From positions 28,028-92,027 of the forward strand of contig JAFAHS010000282.1 of NCBI GenBank assembly GCA_019237115.1: a stretch of DNA of 64,000 nt, in the 5' to 3' direction. Source of the stretch: Deltaproteobacteria bacterium. GTDB lineage: Bacteria > Desulfobacterota > Binatia > Binatales > Binataceae. Positions 1 to 8,625 of this stretch are shown here, one piece after another. A program made the position numbers and the translations under genes. The notes beneath the pieces are model-generated. The model did no database searches. It was not told the origin of the DNA and saw only the letters and a list, made by a program, of their open reading frames with translations. The first letter of the stretch is position 1; the number at the start of each line of letters is the position of its first letter.

Positions 1-2
1 CC

Positions 3-1601
3 GCGGCCAGCTCGTGCAGCCCGGGCGCCAAACTGTTGTTGAGCCGAGGCGAAAAGGTGCGGAACCTTCCGCACGCTCCCCCGAGCGGCCCGCTGGTACT
101 GATTTTCGCTTTCGACGGAGTCGGTTACCACGAGCTGAACAAGGCGCTTGAGTCGGGACACGCTCCGAACCTTGAAAAGCTGCTCGGCCAGAGCCGCGGC
201 AACGGACTGTACGAACACGCGTGGTCCGCGCCGAACGCGATCAGCATATTGCCTTCGACCACCATAGCCGCATGGTCATCTATCTTCACCGGGGCACCGC
301 CCGCCTATCATGGAGTTCCCGGCAACGAATGGTTCGTGCGCGAGGAGATGAAATTCTACGCCCCGGCGCCTGTCTCCGTGACCGAGACCGACGACACCCG
401 CAGGATGGTGACTGAGGACCTGGTGGGGAAGGCGCTAAACACGCCTACGCTGTTCGAGCAGGCGGGAGTGCGCTCGTACGTTTCGCTCAACCCGGTGTAT
501 CGACGGGCGGACATCTTTACCACCATGGACCCCATCGCGTTTGTCTCGCTGATGGCCGATTTCGTCCATGGCGAAGTCCTGGAGAAGTCCTCGCTTAAGC
601 GCGACGCCTACGCCGAGTTGGATGAAAATTCGGTGCCCAAGTTGATCGATGCGATCAATACACACGGCCTACCCGCCATCCAGGTGGTCTACTTTCCAGG
701 AATCGACCTGTACACCCACCTGGCGCCCGACGCCCTCGCCAGCCAGGTCGAGTACCTCCAGACGATAACCGATCCCGCGGTGGGGCTGGTGCTGGATACC
801 TACCGAGCGGCGGGGGCGCTCGATCGCACCTATGTGCTCATCATCGCCGACCACGGCCACACGCCGGTGCTCAAGGAGAACGCGCTGGGGTCGGAAGGGA
901 CCGACACACCCGCTGCAGTACTGCGCGCGGCAGGTTTCAGAACGCGCAAATTCAAGCTCGAACCGGCGCCGGATGAGCAGGACTACCAGGCCGCATTCGC
1001 GTATCAAGGCGCCATGGCGTACGTGTACCTGGCCGACAGGTCGACCTGCCCGGCGCCTGGCCAGAAATGTGACTGGAGCAAGCCGCCGCGGTTCGACGCG
1101 GAAGTGATGCCGGCGGTACGCGCATTCGACTATGTCAATCGAACCGGCACGCCGATACCGCGTCTGAAGAGAACCCTGGATTTAATTTTTGCGCGCGGGC
1201 GGACGCCGGCCGGGCAGCCGCTGCGACCGTTCGAGATCTTCGACGGAAAAAAACTGCTTCCGATTTACACATACCTCAAGGCGCATCCGCGGCCCGACCT
1301 GCTCAAGCTCAACGAACGAATGCGCTGGCTTGGCGTCGGCCCATACGGCAACCGCGCTGGCGATATCATTCTGCTCGCGCGTTCCGGCCTGACGATTCCG
1401 ATTGAGCAGCGCTTTTACTTTTCCGGTCCCTATCGCTCGTGGCACGGAAGTCCTTCGGAGCAGGACAGCCACATTCCGCTCGTACTCGCTTGCCAGGGCA
1501 AGGATGGCAGCGACCTGCGGGACCTGGTTCAGCGCGTGGCGGGGAATCAACCTTCACAGCTGGATGTGACTCCGCTGGTGCGCGTGATTTTGGGCAGGTA
1601 G
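3..1601 (+). CDS. Type I phosphodiesterase / nucleotide pyrophosphatase family protein, 5' end cut by window
   Basis: The protein belongs to the alkaline-phosphatase superfamily of metal-dependent phosphodiesterases. A first metal-binding segment (FAFDGVG) is followed by the PSTTIAAW stretch that carries the expected Thr nucleophile. Later metal ligands appear in DLYTH, ADHGHT and a C-terminal WHGS segment. The frame is open to the first base of the window, so the true start is probably upstream. The TTG at 36 is only the first in-window candidate. The first visible residues (AASSC) could be the end of a lipoprotein signal, which would place the enzyme outside the cytoplasm, but this cannot be confirmed. 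The substrate cannot be read from the sequence. It ends with TAG, 66 bp before the convergent VOC gene. Confidence 0.85.
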   Translation, partial: AASSCSPGAKLLLSRGEKVRNLPHAPPSGPLVLIFAFDGVGYHELNKALESGHAPNLEKLLGQSRGNGLYEHAWSAPNAISILPSTTIAAWSSIFTGAPPAYHGVPGNEWFVREEMKFYAPAPVSVTETDDTRRMVTEDLVGKALNTPTLFEQAGVRSYVSLNPVYRRADIFTTMDPIAFVSLMADFVHGEVLEKSSLKRDAYAELDENSVPKLIDAINTHGLPAIQVVYFPGIDLYTHLAPDALASQVEYLQTITDPAVGLVLDTYRAAGALDRTYVLIIADHGHTPVLKENALGSEGTDTPAAVLRAAGFRTRKFKLEPAPDEQDYQAAFAYQGAMAYVYLADRSTCPAPGQKCDWSKPPRFDAEVMPAVRAFDYVNRTGTPIPRLKRTLDLIFARGRTPAGQPLRPFEIFDGKKLLPIYTYLKAHPRPDLLKLNERMRWLGVGPYGNRAGDIILLARSGLTIPIEQRFYFSGPYRSWHGSPSEQDSHIPLVLACQGKDGSDLRDLVQRVAGNQPSQLDVTPLVRVILGR

Positions 1602-1667
1602 GAGCGAGGGCCGCGGCGACGGAAGCAACCACTCCTGCGGAGGAGATTCAGCGGCAGACTTTTTCCG

Positions 1668-2396
1668 CTATGGCGCAGCCAGGGCGCCGGTTAGAGTTAG
1701 AGAAGCGCGCTGGGAGATTTCGATCCAGTTGCCGTCAGGGTCGCGGATGAAGGAAATTCTTGCGACCTTGCCCAGGGTTACCGGCGCGGCGCCTTCCCAT
1801 ACCCCCATCGAGAGAAAGCGCTGGTGCTCGGCGTCACAATTCTTCACCTGCACGGTGCAGTAGCGGAAGCCGACCGCGCGCATCGACGCGATAACTTCCA
1901 CCGCGGTTTGGGAAGCGGATTTGTCTGCGCGGCGCGCGGCCGGGTCGTGCGCGAAGCTTAAGATGGTCTCGCCGATTCGGTAACGCTTTTCGTCAACGCG
2001 TTCGCCGCCCAGCGCTTTGCCGTAGAACTTCGCAAAGTCGGCCTCGCTGGTAACACCCACGTGAATTTCGATTTGCCGAATACCTCGCTGTCCCGCCGGA
2101 ACCAGCTCGATCGAATTGCCGTCGGGATCGGTCAGTTCCAACGGCATCGGGGTGCGGGGATCGGAAATGGTGAGTCGTCGGTACCCGGCGCCCGGGCCTC
2201 GTTCCGGCAACCGCTCGCGGGAATGGTTGACCTTGAGCACCGAGCCGAGCAGGCCATAGCGATGCTGCTGCATTCCTCCACCCAGGGGGAGGAGTTCTTC
2301 GTAGGGCAGCCGCAGACGCTCGCCGTAAAACGCCTTCATTTCATCGAGGCGGTTGGTGAAGAGCCCGACGTCGAGGCAATTTTTGGCAAGTTCCAT
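1668..2396 (-). CDS. VOC (glyoxalase/bleomycin-resistance) superfamily protein, two-domain
   Basis: Two vicinal-oxygen-chelate modules can be seen, roughly residues 5-115 and 120-230. Each ends in the typical DPDGN strand (LTDPDGNSIEL and RDPDGNWIEI), where the glutamate is a usual metal ligand. The start is ATG. At 242 aa the length fits a tandem VOC protein. Such proteins include ring-cleavage dioxygenases, glyoxalase I relatives and isomerases, and nothing here fixes the reaction. It lies downstream of an acyl-CoA dehydrogenase on the same strand with a 136-bp gap, so a role in the same catabolic region is plausible but unproven. Confidence 0.85.
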   Translation of the reverse strand: MELAKNCLDVGLFTNRLDEMKAFYGERLRLPYEELLPLGGGMQQHRYGLLGSVLKVNHSRERLPERGPGAGYRRLTISDPRTPMPLELTDPDGNSIELVPAGQRGIRQIEIHVGVTSEADFAKFYGKALGGERVDEKRYRIGETILSFAHDPAARRADKSASQTAVEVIASMRAVGFRYCTVQVKNCDAEHQRFLSMGVWEGAAPVTLGKVARISFIRDPDGNWIEISQRASLTLTGALAAP

Positions 2397-2532
2397 TTCG
2401 GTAGATCTTTCCGGGTGGCCAGCGACCTCGCGACCCTCAAGGCCCCCACCTAATCTGCTCGCAGCCGGGCACGGGGGAACGATCGAGCTCGGCCACCCAT
2501 TGCCACAAGCCCTGGCGCGTGCGGCTGCATCA

Positions 2533-3717
2533 TCAACCTTTTGGAAGACCGAGGACGCGTTCGCCGATGATGTTGTGTTGGATCTGGTTAGTCCCCGCGA
2601 AAATGGTTGGGCCTCGAGCCGCCAACATCCGGAATGACCATTTGCCCTTGTCGATCGCGAAGGGAGCGTCGTATTCGAATTGGCTATAAGGTCCCAGCAG
2701 TTCCATCGCGTACAACGCGATCTTGAGCGCGAGCTCGGTACTGACCAGCTTCATCATCGAGCCTTCCGGCCCCGGTGGCAGGCCTTTGAGCTGGCGTGTC
2801 AACTGACGATAACCGGTGTATTTGAGCGCCCTGGCTTCGGACGCGAACTCGGCGATCTTCTGGCGCACCGCCGGATCGTCCCACGCGGTCTTGCCATCGC
2901 GCGGAAGTCGCCGCGCAAGGCCAGCCAGGTCGACGACTTCCTGACTCGGACCGCCCGCGCCGGCACCGCCTCCGCGCTCGAACATCAAGGTGGTGATGGC
3001 GACCTGCCAGCCGTTGTTCTTTTCGCCGACCAGATTCCGCTTGGGAACCCGAACGTCCTCGAAGAAGACCTCGTTGAAACCTCTGCCGCCGGTCATCTGC
3101 ACCAGGGGACGGACCGTAACGCCGGGGCTGTGCATATCCATGAGCAGGTAGCTGATTCCCTTGTGCTTGGGCGCATCGGGGTCGGTGCGTACCAGTGCGA
3201 AAATCCAGTCCGCATGCTGCGCCATCGAGGTCCACACTTTCTGGCCGTTCACGACGAAGTCGTCGCCCCGCTCTACGGCACGCGTCTGAATCGAAGCGAG
3301 GTCGGAGCCGGAACCCGGCTCGCTATAGCCCTGGCACCAGATTTCATCGCCGGCGAGGATAACCGGCAGATGTTTGCGCTTCTGTTCTTCCGTACCCCAG
3401 TGCATCAAGGTCGGCCCGAGCAGCCCGATCCCCATCCCGATGCTGGGTTCGCTCAGGTTGAGGCGCGCCAGTTCTTCGCGAAAGATGAGCCGCTGCATGA
3501 CGGTGGCCCCGCGTCCGCCATATTCGGTGGGCCAGTTGACGGCGACCCAGCCGCCCTCGTTTAACTTCTTGTGCCAGCGGACGCGGGCGCTCCAGTGGTC
3601 ATCGCCCTCGCTGGCCAGATTGCTGAAGGAGGTCGGAGCGTACTGGCGGTTGGCTTCGAGCCATTGGCGAAGCTCCTGGCGGAACGCCTCGTCCTCGGGT
3701 GAATAGTTGAAATCCAT
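2533..3717 (-). CDS. Acyl-CoA dehydrogenase
   Basis: This is a 394-aa FAD-dependent acyl-CoA dehydrogenase with the family's usual length. It has the N-terminal helical domain, the flavin/substrate signature YSEPGSGSDLAS near residue 130, the NGQKVWTS strand, and the C-terminal GTNQIQHNIIGERVLG segment that contacts FAD of the partner subunit. It should oxidise an acyl-CoA to the 2-enoyl-CoA and pass electrons to ETF. The residue spacing resembles the long-chain or unusual-substrate branch rather than the short-chain one. The start is ATG. The gene is monocistronic or leads into the VOC gene downstream. Confidence 0.9.
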   Translation of the reverse strand: MDFNYSPEDEAFRQELRQWLEANRQYAPTSFSNLASEGDDHWSARVRWHKKLNEGGWVAVNWPTEYGGRGATVMQRLIFREELARLNLSEPSIGMGIGLLGPTLMHWGTEEQKRKHLPVILAGDEIWCQGYSEPGSGSDLASIQTRAVERGDDFVVNGQKVWTSMAQHADWIFALVRTDPDAPKHKGISYLLMDMHSPGVTVRPLVQMTGGRGFNEVFFEDVRVPKRNLVGEKNNGWQVAITTLMFERGGGAGAGGPSQEVVDLAGLARRLPRDGKTAWDDPAVRQKIAEFASEARALKYTGYRQLTRQLKGLPPGPEGSMMKLVSTELALKIALYAMELLGPYSQFEYDAPFAIDKGKWSFRMLAARGPTIFAGTNQIQHNIIGERVLGLPKG

Positions 3718-3815
3718 CGTGGGTCCTCGTCGATTGCAGATTTTCGATCGCGGCCTGCCTGAACCGGTTTGCGAACGTCTAGAATGACCGCGAAACGGCC
3801 ACTAATCCAGCACTG

Positions 3816-4418
3816 CTAGTTCCCGACGATCATCTCCTCGACCTCGCGCAAACGGTCCTTGCCGAAGAAGATTTCGCCGTCCACGAAGAAGGTTGGAGAG
3901 CCGAAGGTCCCACGCTCTACCGACTGCTCGGTATTGCGCAGCAATTCATCTTTGACCGGGGCCGATTGAATCAGCTCGAACCATCGCGCGCTGTCGAAAC
4001 CGGCCGCATCCAGGACCCCACGAACGATATCGGGATCATCCATTTTTTTCGGCTCGGCCCACATATGACGGTATATCTCATCGACATAGCGTTCGAAGAT
4101 GCCCATGGCCCGGGCGGCGATGGCCCCGCGCATGATCATCAGCGTGTTCACCGGGAAGAATGGATTGCTCTGGAACTTCGTGATTCCGTGCCGGCGGATG
4201 AAACGGGCAGTCTCGAGGCGCTCGTACTGCGGCTTGTTGCGGATCCCGGCCAGGCTCTCGGCGGGCGAACGGTTGTTGGTCAGCTTAAACACCCCGCCGA
4301 GCAGAACCGGCACGTATTGGAATTTCGATCCGGTGCGCTGTTCGATTGCGGGAATCACCAGGTGGCTCAGATAGGCGTTGGGACTGCCGAAGTCGAAATG
4401 AAACTCAATCTTTTTCAT
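3816..4418 (-). CDS. 2-hydroxychromene-2-carboxylate isomerase (DsbA / GST-kappa fold)
   Basis: The protein begins MKKIEFHFDFGSPNAYLSH, the classical start of HCCA isomerases, where the serine of the SPNA turn activates glutathione. It ends with the GTFGSPTFFVDGEIFFGKDRL segment typical of thioredoxin-fold kappa-class proteins. HCCA isomerase interconverts 2-hydroxychromene-2-carboxylate and trans-o-hydroxybenzylidenepyruvate in naphthalene and PAH breakdown, using glutathione. The reading frame extends 18 codons further upstream, but the ATG at 4418 has a good ribosome site (GGTGAGG) and starts 4 bp after the SDR stop, so it is the better start. It is the last gene of the TetR-SDR-isomerase operon. 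The presence of GST genes nearby agrees with glutathione chemistry. Confidence 0.88.
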   Translation of the reverse strand: MKKIEFHFDFGSPNAYLSHLVIPAIEQRTGSKFQYVPVLLGGVFKLTNNRSPAESLAGIRNKPQYERLETARFIRRHGITKFQSNPFFPVNTLMIMRGAIAARAMGIFERYVDEIYRHMWAEPKKMDDPDIVRGVLDAAGFDSARWFELIQSAPVKDELLRNTEQSVERGTFGSPTFFVDGEIFFGKDRLREVEEMIVGN

Positions 4419-4422
4419 AACC

Positions 4423-5166
4423 TCACCATTTCTCGCGGAAGGGACGGATTTCCTGCTCGAACGTCCACGCATCGCGAGGCTGTTGGTAGAGTTGCCAGTA
4501 AGTCTCAGCGACCGATGCGGGGGTCATCAGCCGCGCAAGGTCAAGATTCTTGATCGCTTCTTCGCCTTCCCGTTCCTTGATGCGATCGCGGACCCACGCC
4601 GTGTCCACGCCCGCATCGATGATGAGATGTGCGACATGGATGTTGTGCGGCCCCAGCTCACGTGCGGCGCTCTGCGCGACTGCGCGGAGACCGAATTTCG
4701 CGGCCGCAAACGCGGCGTACCCGACGCCGGCTCGCAAGCTGGCGGTCGCACCGGTAAAAAAGATGGCGCCCCGTCCCCGCGGCAGCATGAGCCGGGCCGC
4801 TTCGCGGCCGGTCAGAAATCCGGAGTAGCACGCCATTTCCCATACCTTGCGGAATCCGCGCTCGGTGGTTTCCAGCAGCGGAAAATTGACGTTGGCCCCG
4901 ATGTTGAAGATGCAGACTTCGAGCGGCGCGGTGCGGTCCGCCTCGTTGAGGAATGCGGTGATGTCGGTTTCCTTGCGCGCATCGAGAGAACGCCCGACGA
5001 TTCGACCACCGTGCGCCTCAAGCTCCGAGATCAGCGACGCAAGCTTGTCACCCTGACGCCGTCCGGCAAAGACGCGGAAGCCTTCGAGGGCGAATTTCTG
5101 GGCGATCGCCGCGCCGATATAGTCCCCTGCCCCGACTACCGCCGCGACCGCGTTGCGCGGTTCCAC
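4423..5166 (-). CDS. Atypical short-chain dehydrogenase (SDR) lacking catalytic Tyr and Ser, copy 1
   Basis: This is a 247-aa Rossmann protein with a nucleotide-binding turn VGAGDYIG at residues 11-18. The lysine of the SDR active site is present (K157), but the position four residues before it, normally the catalytic Tyr, is Phe153 (FAAAK). The position of the catalytic Ser (13 residues before the Tyr) is Ala140. The start is a GTG at 5166 that overlaps the TetR stop (TAGTG) and follows an AAGGAG site, so the two genes are translationally coupled. Two further copies with the same losses lie at 5922 and 8626. Cofactor binding is likely; classical dehydrogenase chemistry is doubtful. Confidence 0.88.
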   Translation of the reverse strand: MEPRNAVAAVVGAGDYIGAAIAQKFALEGFRVFAGRRQGDKLASLISELEAHGGRIVGRSLDARKETDITAFLNEADRTAPLEVCIFNIGANVNFPLLETTERGFRKVWEMACYSGFLTGREAARLMLPRGRGAIFFTGATASLRAGVGYAAFAAAKFGLRAVAQSAARELGPHNIHVAHLIIDAGVDTAWVRDRIKEREGEEAIKNLDLARLMTPASVAETYWQLYQQPRDAWTFEQEIRPFREKW

Positions 5167-5807
5167 TAGCTTGCTCCTTTGCGGGCTGCGCGCCGCCCGG
5201 TTGCCCGGGTATCGCGCGCCCGCCGCACGGGCCAGGCGGCATCGATTATCGATTTAGCCGAAACCGCCAGGATCCGTTGCGAAAGTGCTTCATCGCTCAC
5301 GGCACGCGCCAGGACCAGCGCCCCGACCATCGCGGAAAGGGCCGCGATCGCCTTCCGCTGACGCCCTGAGGCGGCGCCGTCCGGTATCCATCCGGCCATC
5401 AAGTCGAACGCGCCCCTTACGGCGATGGTGAACGCCTGACGTACCGCGCGCGGTTGGCGCGGGATCTCGGTTCCGAGGGCGGCCAGCACGCAGCCGCGGC
5501 CGCGCTCGTCGCGATGCGACGTCGACAGGTATTGCCTGACGACCCTGCGCAGCCCCTGCTCTGCGGGTTGGCGCTCGGCGGGAGGCTCCAACCTGCGCGC
5601 GGAATGCCGGGAGGCGAGCAGGATGGCAGCGGCCGCGAGGGCATCCTTGGAGCCGAACTGGCTGTAGAGACCGCCGTGAGTGAGGCCGGCGCGCCGGGTG
5701 ATCGTATCGACCCCGGTCGCCGCGATACCGTTTTCACGGAACAGGCGGGCGGCGGCGGCAACGATCTGCTCGCGATTCTCCGCGGCTTTCTGTTTCGACA
5801 CTCTCAC
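5166..5807 (-). CDS. TetR family transcriptional regulator
   Basis: An N-terminal helix-turn-helix of the TetR type is clear (REQIVAAAARLFRENG, then GVDTITRRAGLTHGGLYSQF, residues about 11-58), followed by an alpha-helical ligand domain with a single Cys (GRGCVLAALG). This resembles the subfamily that regulates reductases and dehydrogenases in response to electrophiles. The frame runs upstream to 5897, but that extension would cover the promoter. The GTG at 5807 with GGAGAA seven bases before it gives a normal 213-aa protein. It heads the operon with SDR copy 1 and the isomerase, and faces the divergent SDR-GST-CaiB-SDR operon. The 114-bp space between them holds dyad repeats that are probable operators. 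Confidence 0.88.
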   Translation of the reverse strand: MRVSKQKAAENREQIVAAAARLFRENGIAATGVDTITRRAGLTHGGLYSQFGSKDALAAAAILLASRHSARRLEPPAERQPAEQGLRRVVRQYLSTSHRDERGRGCVLAALGTEIPRQPRAVRQAFTIAVRGAFDLMAGWIPDGAASGRQRKAIAALSAMVGALVLARAVSDEALSQRILAVSAKSIIDAAWPVRRARDTRATGRRAARKGAS

Positions 5808-5840
5808 CCGGGCGTTCTCCGACTCTTGACTCAGATCGGC

Positions 5841-5887
5841 ACGATCGTCAGCAATGGTATTAAACATTACGATCGTCATCAATACCA
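5841..5887. promoter_or_regulatory. Probable TetR operator region between divergent operons
   Basis: A 10-bp direct repeat, ACGATCGTCA, occurs at 5841-5850 and 5869-5878. The second copy lies in a 14-bp near-palindrome, ATTACGATCGTCAT (5866-5879). An outer perfect inverted repeat, TGGTATT at 5855-5861 and AATACCA at 5881-5887, flanks it. Size and position fit autoregulation by the adjacent TetR protein and control of the divergent SDR operon. This is inferred from symmetry only. Confidence 0.55.
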
Positions 5888-5921
5888 GCCAAGCCATGAA
5901 ACCGTCGGAGGACCCAAAACC

Positions 5922-6650
5922 ATGAGTGGACCGGCTTCACCGTCAAATCGCACCTGCATCGTGGTTGGCGTGGGTGAAGGTCTGGGCGCGGCGCTGGGCC
6001 GCCGCTTCGCGGCAGGCTACAAGGTGGCGCTGCTCGCCAGGAGCGCGCAGGTAGTTGAAAACGTCGCGGCCCAGATCAACGCGGCGGGCGGGACCGCCCT
6101 GCCCGTGCGGAGCGATGCCACCGTCGAGTCGCAGATCGCCGCCGCCTATGAGCGTATCGACCACGAGCTTGGACCGGTTGAGGTCCTGATCTACAACGGC
6201 GGACGGCGGCCGATGGGCCGGCTGATGGAAACCACGCCGCAGGTGTTCGAGGAAACCTGGCGGCTGCACACTTTCGGTGCGTTTCTGTGGGCGCGGCAGG
6301 TCGTGCCGGACATGCTCGCGCGGGGCCGCGGAACGATTCTGATCACGGGCGCTACCGCGGGCATCCGCCCGTGGCCGACTTCGGCGGGCTTCGCGCCGGC
6401 GAAATTCGCGGTGCGCGGACTGGCGCAGGTGATGTCGCGCGATCTTCATCCGCAGGGAATTCACGTGGCGTATGTGAACGTCGATGGCGGCATCGATATG
6501 CCCCTGCTCAGGAAGTTGCGGCCCGACGCGAAGGACGAGAACTTGCTCAAGCCCGCGGCGATCGCCGACGCGTTCTGGTACCTGGCCCATCAGGACCGCA
6601 GCGTGTGGAGCCACGAATTGGATGTGCGGCCCTTTACGGAGAACTTTTAG
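5922..6650 (+). CDS. Atypical short-chain dehydrogenase (SDR) lacking catalytic Tyr and Ser, copy 2
   Basis: This is a 242-aa Rossmann protein with the cofactor turn VGVGEGLG near the N terminus. The SDR active-site lysine is kept in GFAPAKFAVRG, but the Tyr position is Phe and the Ser position is Ala (ITGATAG). It is a clear paralogue of the genes at 4423 and 8626, sharing the C-terminal pattern in which a WYLAHQDRSVWSHE-like segment leads to a DVRPF end. The frame is open far upstream, but the ATG at 5922 has GGAGG ten bases ahead and lies just after the TetR operator region, so the longer form is rejected. First gene of the rightward operon SDR-GST-CaiB-SDR. Confidence 0.88.
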   Translation: MSGPASPSNRTCIVVGVGEGLGAALGRRFAAGYKVALLARSAQVVENVAAQINAAGGTALPVRSDATVESQIAAAYERIDHELGPVEVLIYNGGRRPMGRLMETTPQVFEETWRLHTFGAFLWARQVVPDMLARGRGTILITGATAGIRPWPTSAGFAPAKFAVRGLAQVMSRDLHPQGIHVAYVNVDGGIDMPLLRKLRPDAKDENLLKPAAIADAFWYLAHQDRSVWSHELDVRPFTENF

Positions 6651-6749
6651 ACCGAGCAGTGCGTGGGAGGGCGGTCGAGGCTGTTCATCGCATACGCTTC
6701 GCGACTTGGACGTCCCGACCAGACCTTTTCCGCACCAGGGGTAACCACG

Positions 6750-7382
6750 ATGGGCAGCGATGTGATTCTGTGGGGAGTTGGTACCTCGCGCACGATGCGG
6801 GCACACTGGATGTTGCTGGAACTGGGTGTCGACTACCGGTTTCACGCGATTGGCCCGCGCACCGGCGAGACTCAGAGCGGCGAATTTTTGCGGCTCAATC
6901 CGCGCCACAAGATTCCCGTGCTGCAGCACGGGTCGCTGGTGCTGACCGAGAGTGCAGCGATAATCGAGTACCTCAGCCAGACCTTTCCAAATCCTGAGAT
7001 CTATCGGCCGTCCAATCCTGAAAGCTTCGCCGCGCTGAGCGAATGGTGTTACTTCATCATGTCGGAGCTGGATGCGGCTTCGCTGTATATGGTTCGACGC
7101 CATCTGCGATTGAAGGACATTTACGGGGAGGCGCCGGTGGCAGTGCAAGCAGCGAAAACCTATTTCTCGCACAACCTTGAGGCGATGACGCCACGCATCG
7201 GCACCGCGAGCCCCTACCTGTTCGGCACCCAACTGAGCACCGCTGACATCTTGCTGATGACATGCCTGGAGTGGGCGCTCGCCGAAAAAGTGACGCTTCC
7301 CGAGTCAGTGATGAAATACCGCGAGCGGGTGGCAGGCCGTATCGCCTACCAGGCCGCGTTGGCCAGAAACTTCGCGCAATAG
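6750..7382 (+). CDS. Glutathione S-transferase family protein
   Basis: This is a 210-aa GST with an N-terminal thioredoxin-like domain (VILWGVGTSRTMRAHWML, then NPRHKIPVL and TESAAIIEYL, the last giving the glutathione gamma-glutamyl contact ES) and an all-helical C-terminal domain with STADILLMTCLEWA. The serine in GTSRT is the likely catalytic residue. The ATG at 6750 follows AGGGG. An upstream in-frame start at 6663 would add 29 unlike residues and is rejected. The role is probably glutathione conjugation or isomerisation inside the same catabolic route as the CaiB transferase and SDRs around it. Confidence 0.87.
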   Translation: MGSDVILWGVGTSRTMRAHWMLLELGVDYRFHAIGPRTGETQSGEFLRLNPRHKIPVLQHGSLVLTESAAIIEYLSQTFPNPEIYRPSNPESFAALSEWCYFIMSELDAASLYMVRRHLRLKDIYGEAPVAVQAAKTYFSHNLEAMTPRIGTASPYLFGTQLSTADILLMTCLEWALAEKVTLPESVMKYRERVAGRIAYQAALARNFAQ

Positions 7383-7394
7383 CAGGAGTTTGCA

Positions 7395-8609
7395 TTGAAT
7401 ACCGAGCAGAAGGCGGCGGGGCCGCTCGATGGAGTAAGAGTACTGGATCTCACCACGATGATCGCCGGACCGGTTGCGACGATGATGCTGGCGGATCAGG
7501 GCGCGGACGTTATCAAGGTTGAAACCCCCGGCGGCGATCTGATGCGGCGTCTCGCCAAAGGACGCAACGGAATGAACCCGGCGTTCCTTTCCGCCAATCG
7601 CAACAAGCGTTCGCTCGCGGTCGATCTCAAGGCGGCCGAGGGCCGGGCCATCGTCCATCGGCTCATCGCGACCGCCGATGTGCTGGCCCATAACTTTCGG
7701 ACCGGAGCCCCGGAACGTCTCGGCGTCGCGGAGGCCGAGGTCCGCGCGATCCGACCGGACATCGTGTACGTGTCGATCAGCGGGTTCGGGGAGAGCGGCC
7801 CATACGCCGGCCAGCGTGCCTACGATCCGGTAATCCAGGCGGTTTCGGGACTCGCGGATATCCAGCGCGATCGGTATACCGGGCGACCGCGGATGGTGCG
7901 AACGATTATCGCCGACTTCACGACCGCACTCACCAACGCGCAGGCCATCACCGCGGCGCTCTTTGCCCGGCAGCGCACGGGGGCCGGACAGCACGTGCGC
8001 ATCTCGATGCTGGACGCCATGATCTCCTACCTGTGGCCGGAGGCGATGCCGAGTCTGACTTTTGTCGGCGAGGAGCGGGATCCATCCGACGGCGACATGG
8101 GACCAGACCTGATCTTCGCCACCCAGGATCGTTACATCACCGCCGGTGCGATGTCGGACGAGGAATGGGCGGGGATGTGCCGCGCGCTCAAACGGGAAGA
8201 TCTGATCGAAGACCCGAGGTTCAAGACCGCGCATGCGAGGACCGTCAACGCGGTCGCGCGGCGCGAAATCATGTCGGCGGAATTGGAGAAGTGGAAGGCG
8301 GACGAGATTCTCGCGCGCCTGCTTGCCAACGACGTTCCTTCGGGGCCGGTGAGGAGCCGCTTCGAGCTGTTGCAGGACCCGCAGGTTCGCGCGAGTCAGA
8401 TACTCGAAGAGCACGAGAGCCCCAAGTTCGGCAGAGTACGACAACCCCGACCCGCGGCCCGGTTCGATCGCACTCCGGCGCGAATCAGGACGCTCGCCCC
8501 GCTGCTGGGCGAGCATACCGCCAGCATCCTGGGCGAGTTGGGCTACGCGGCGGCCGACGTGGAGCGGTTGGAACGCGATCGCGTAGTCCGCACCCAGCCA
8601 GCTAACTAA
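7395..8609 (+). CDS. Family III CoA transferase (CaiB/BaiF type)
   Basis: This 404-aa protein shows the family III CoA-transferase pattern: GVRVLDLTTMIAGP at the N terminus, ADQGADVIKVETPGGD around residue 40, NRNKRSLAVDLK, and the AYDPVIQAVSG loop. These enzymes move CoA between carboxylic acids through an aspartyl intermediate. The TTG start at 7395 is supported by AGGAG six bases upstream, and the gene begins 12 bp after the GST stop. In this operon it would activate an organic acid for beta-oxidation-like degradation. The acid itself cannot be deduced. Confidence 0.9.
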   Translation: MNTEQKAAGPLDGVRVLDLTTMIAGPVATMMLADQGADVIKVETPGGDLMRRLAKGRNGMNPAFLSANRNKRSLAVDLKAAEGRAIVHRLIATADVLAHNFRTGAPERLGVAEAEVRAIRPDIVYVSISGFGESGPYAGQRAYDPVIQAVSGLADIQRDRYTGRPRMVRTIIADFTTALTNAQAITAALFARQRTGAGQHVRISMLDAMISYLWPEAMPSLTFVGEERDPSDGDMGPDLIFATQDRYITAGAMSDEEWAGMCRALKREDLIEDPRFKTAHARTVNAVARREIMSAELEKWKADEILARLLANDVPSGPVRSRFELLQDPQVRASQILEEHESPKFGRVRQPRPAARFDRTPARIRTLAPLLGEHTASILGELGYAAADVERLERDRVVRTQPAN

Positions 8610-8625
8610 CACCAGGGGGTTGGCT

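Noticed and set aside
5454..5921. Upstream extension of SDR copy 2
   Set aside because: It would run antisense through the TetR gene and across the operator region; the ATG at 5922 has a proper ribosome site.
5943..7232. Long minus-strand frame of 429 codons across the SDR and GST genes
   Set aside because: It is the antisense shadow of two well-supported plus-strand genes, with His/Arg-rich composition typical of GC-rich shadows and no domain pattern.
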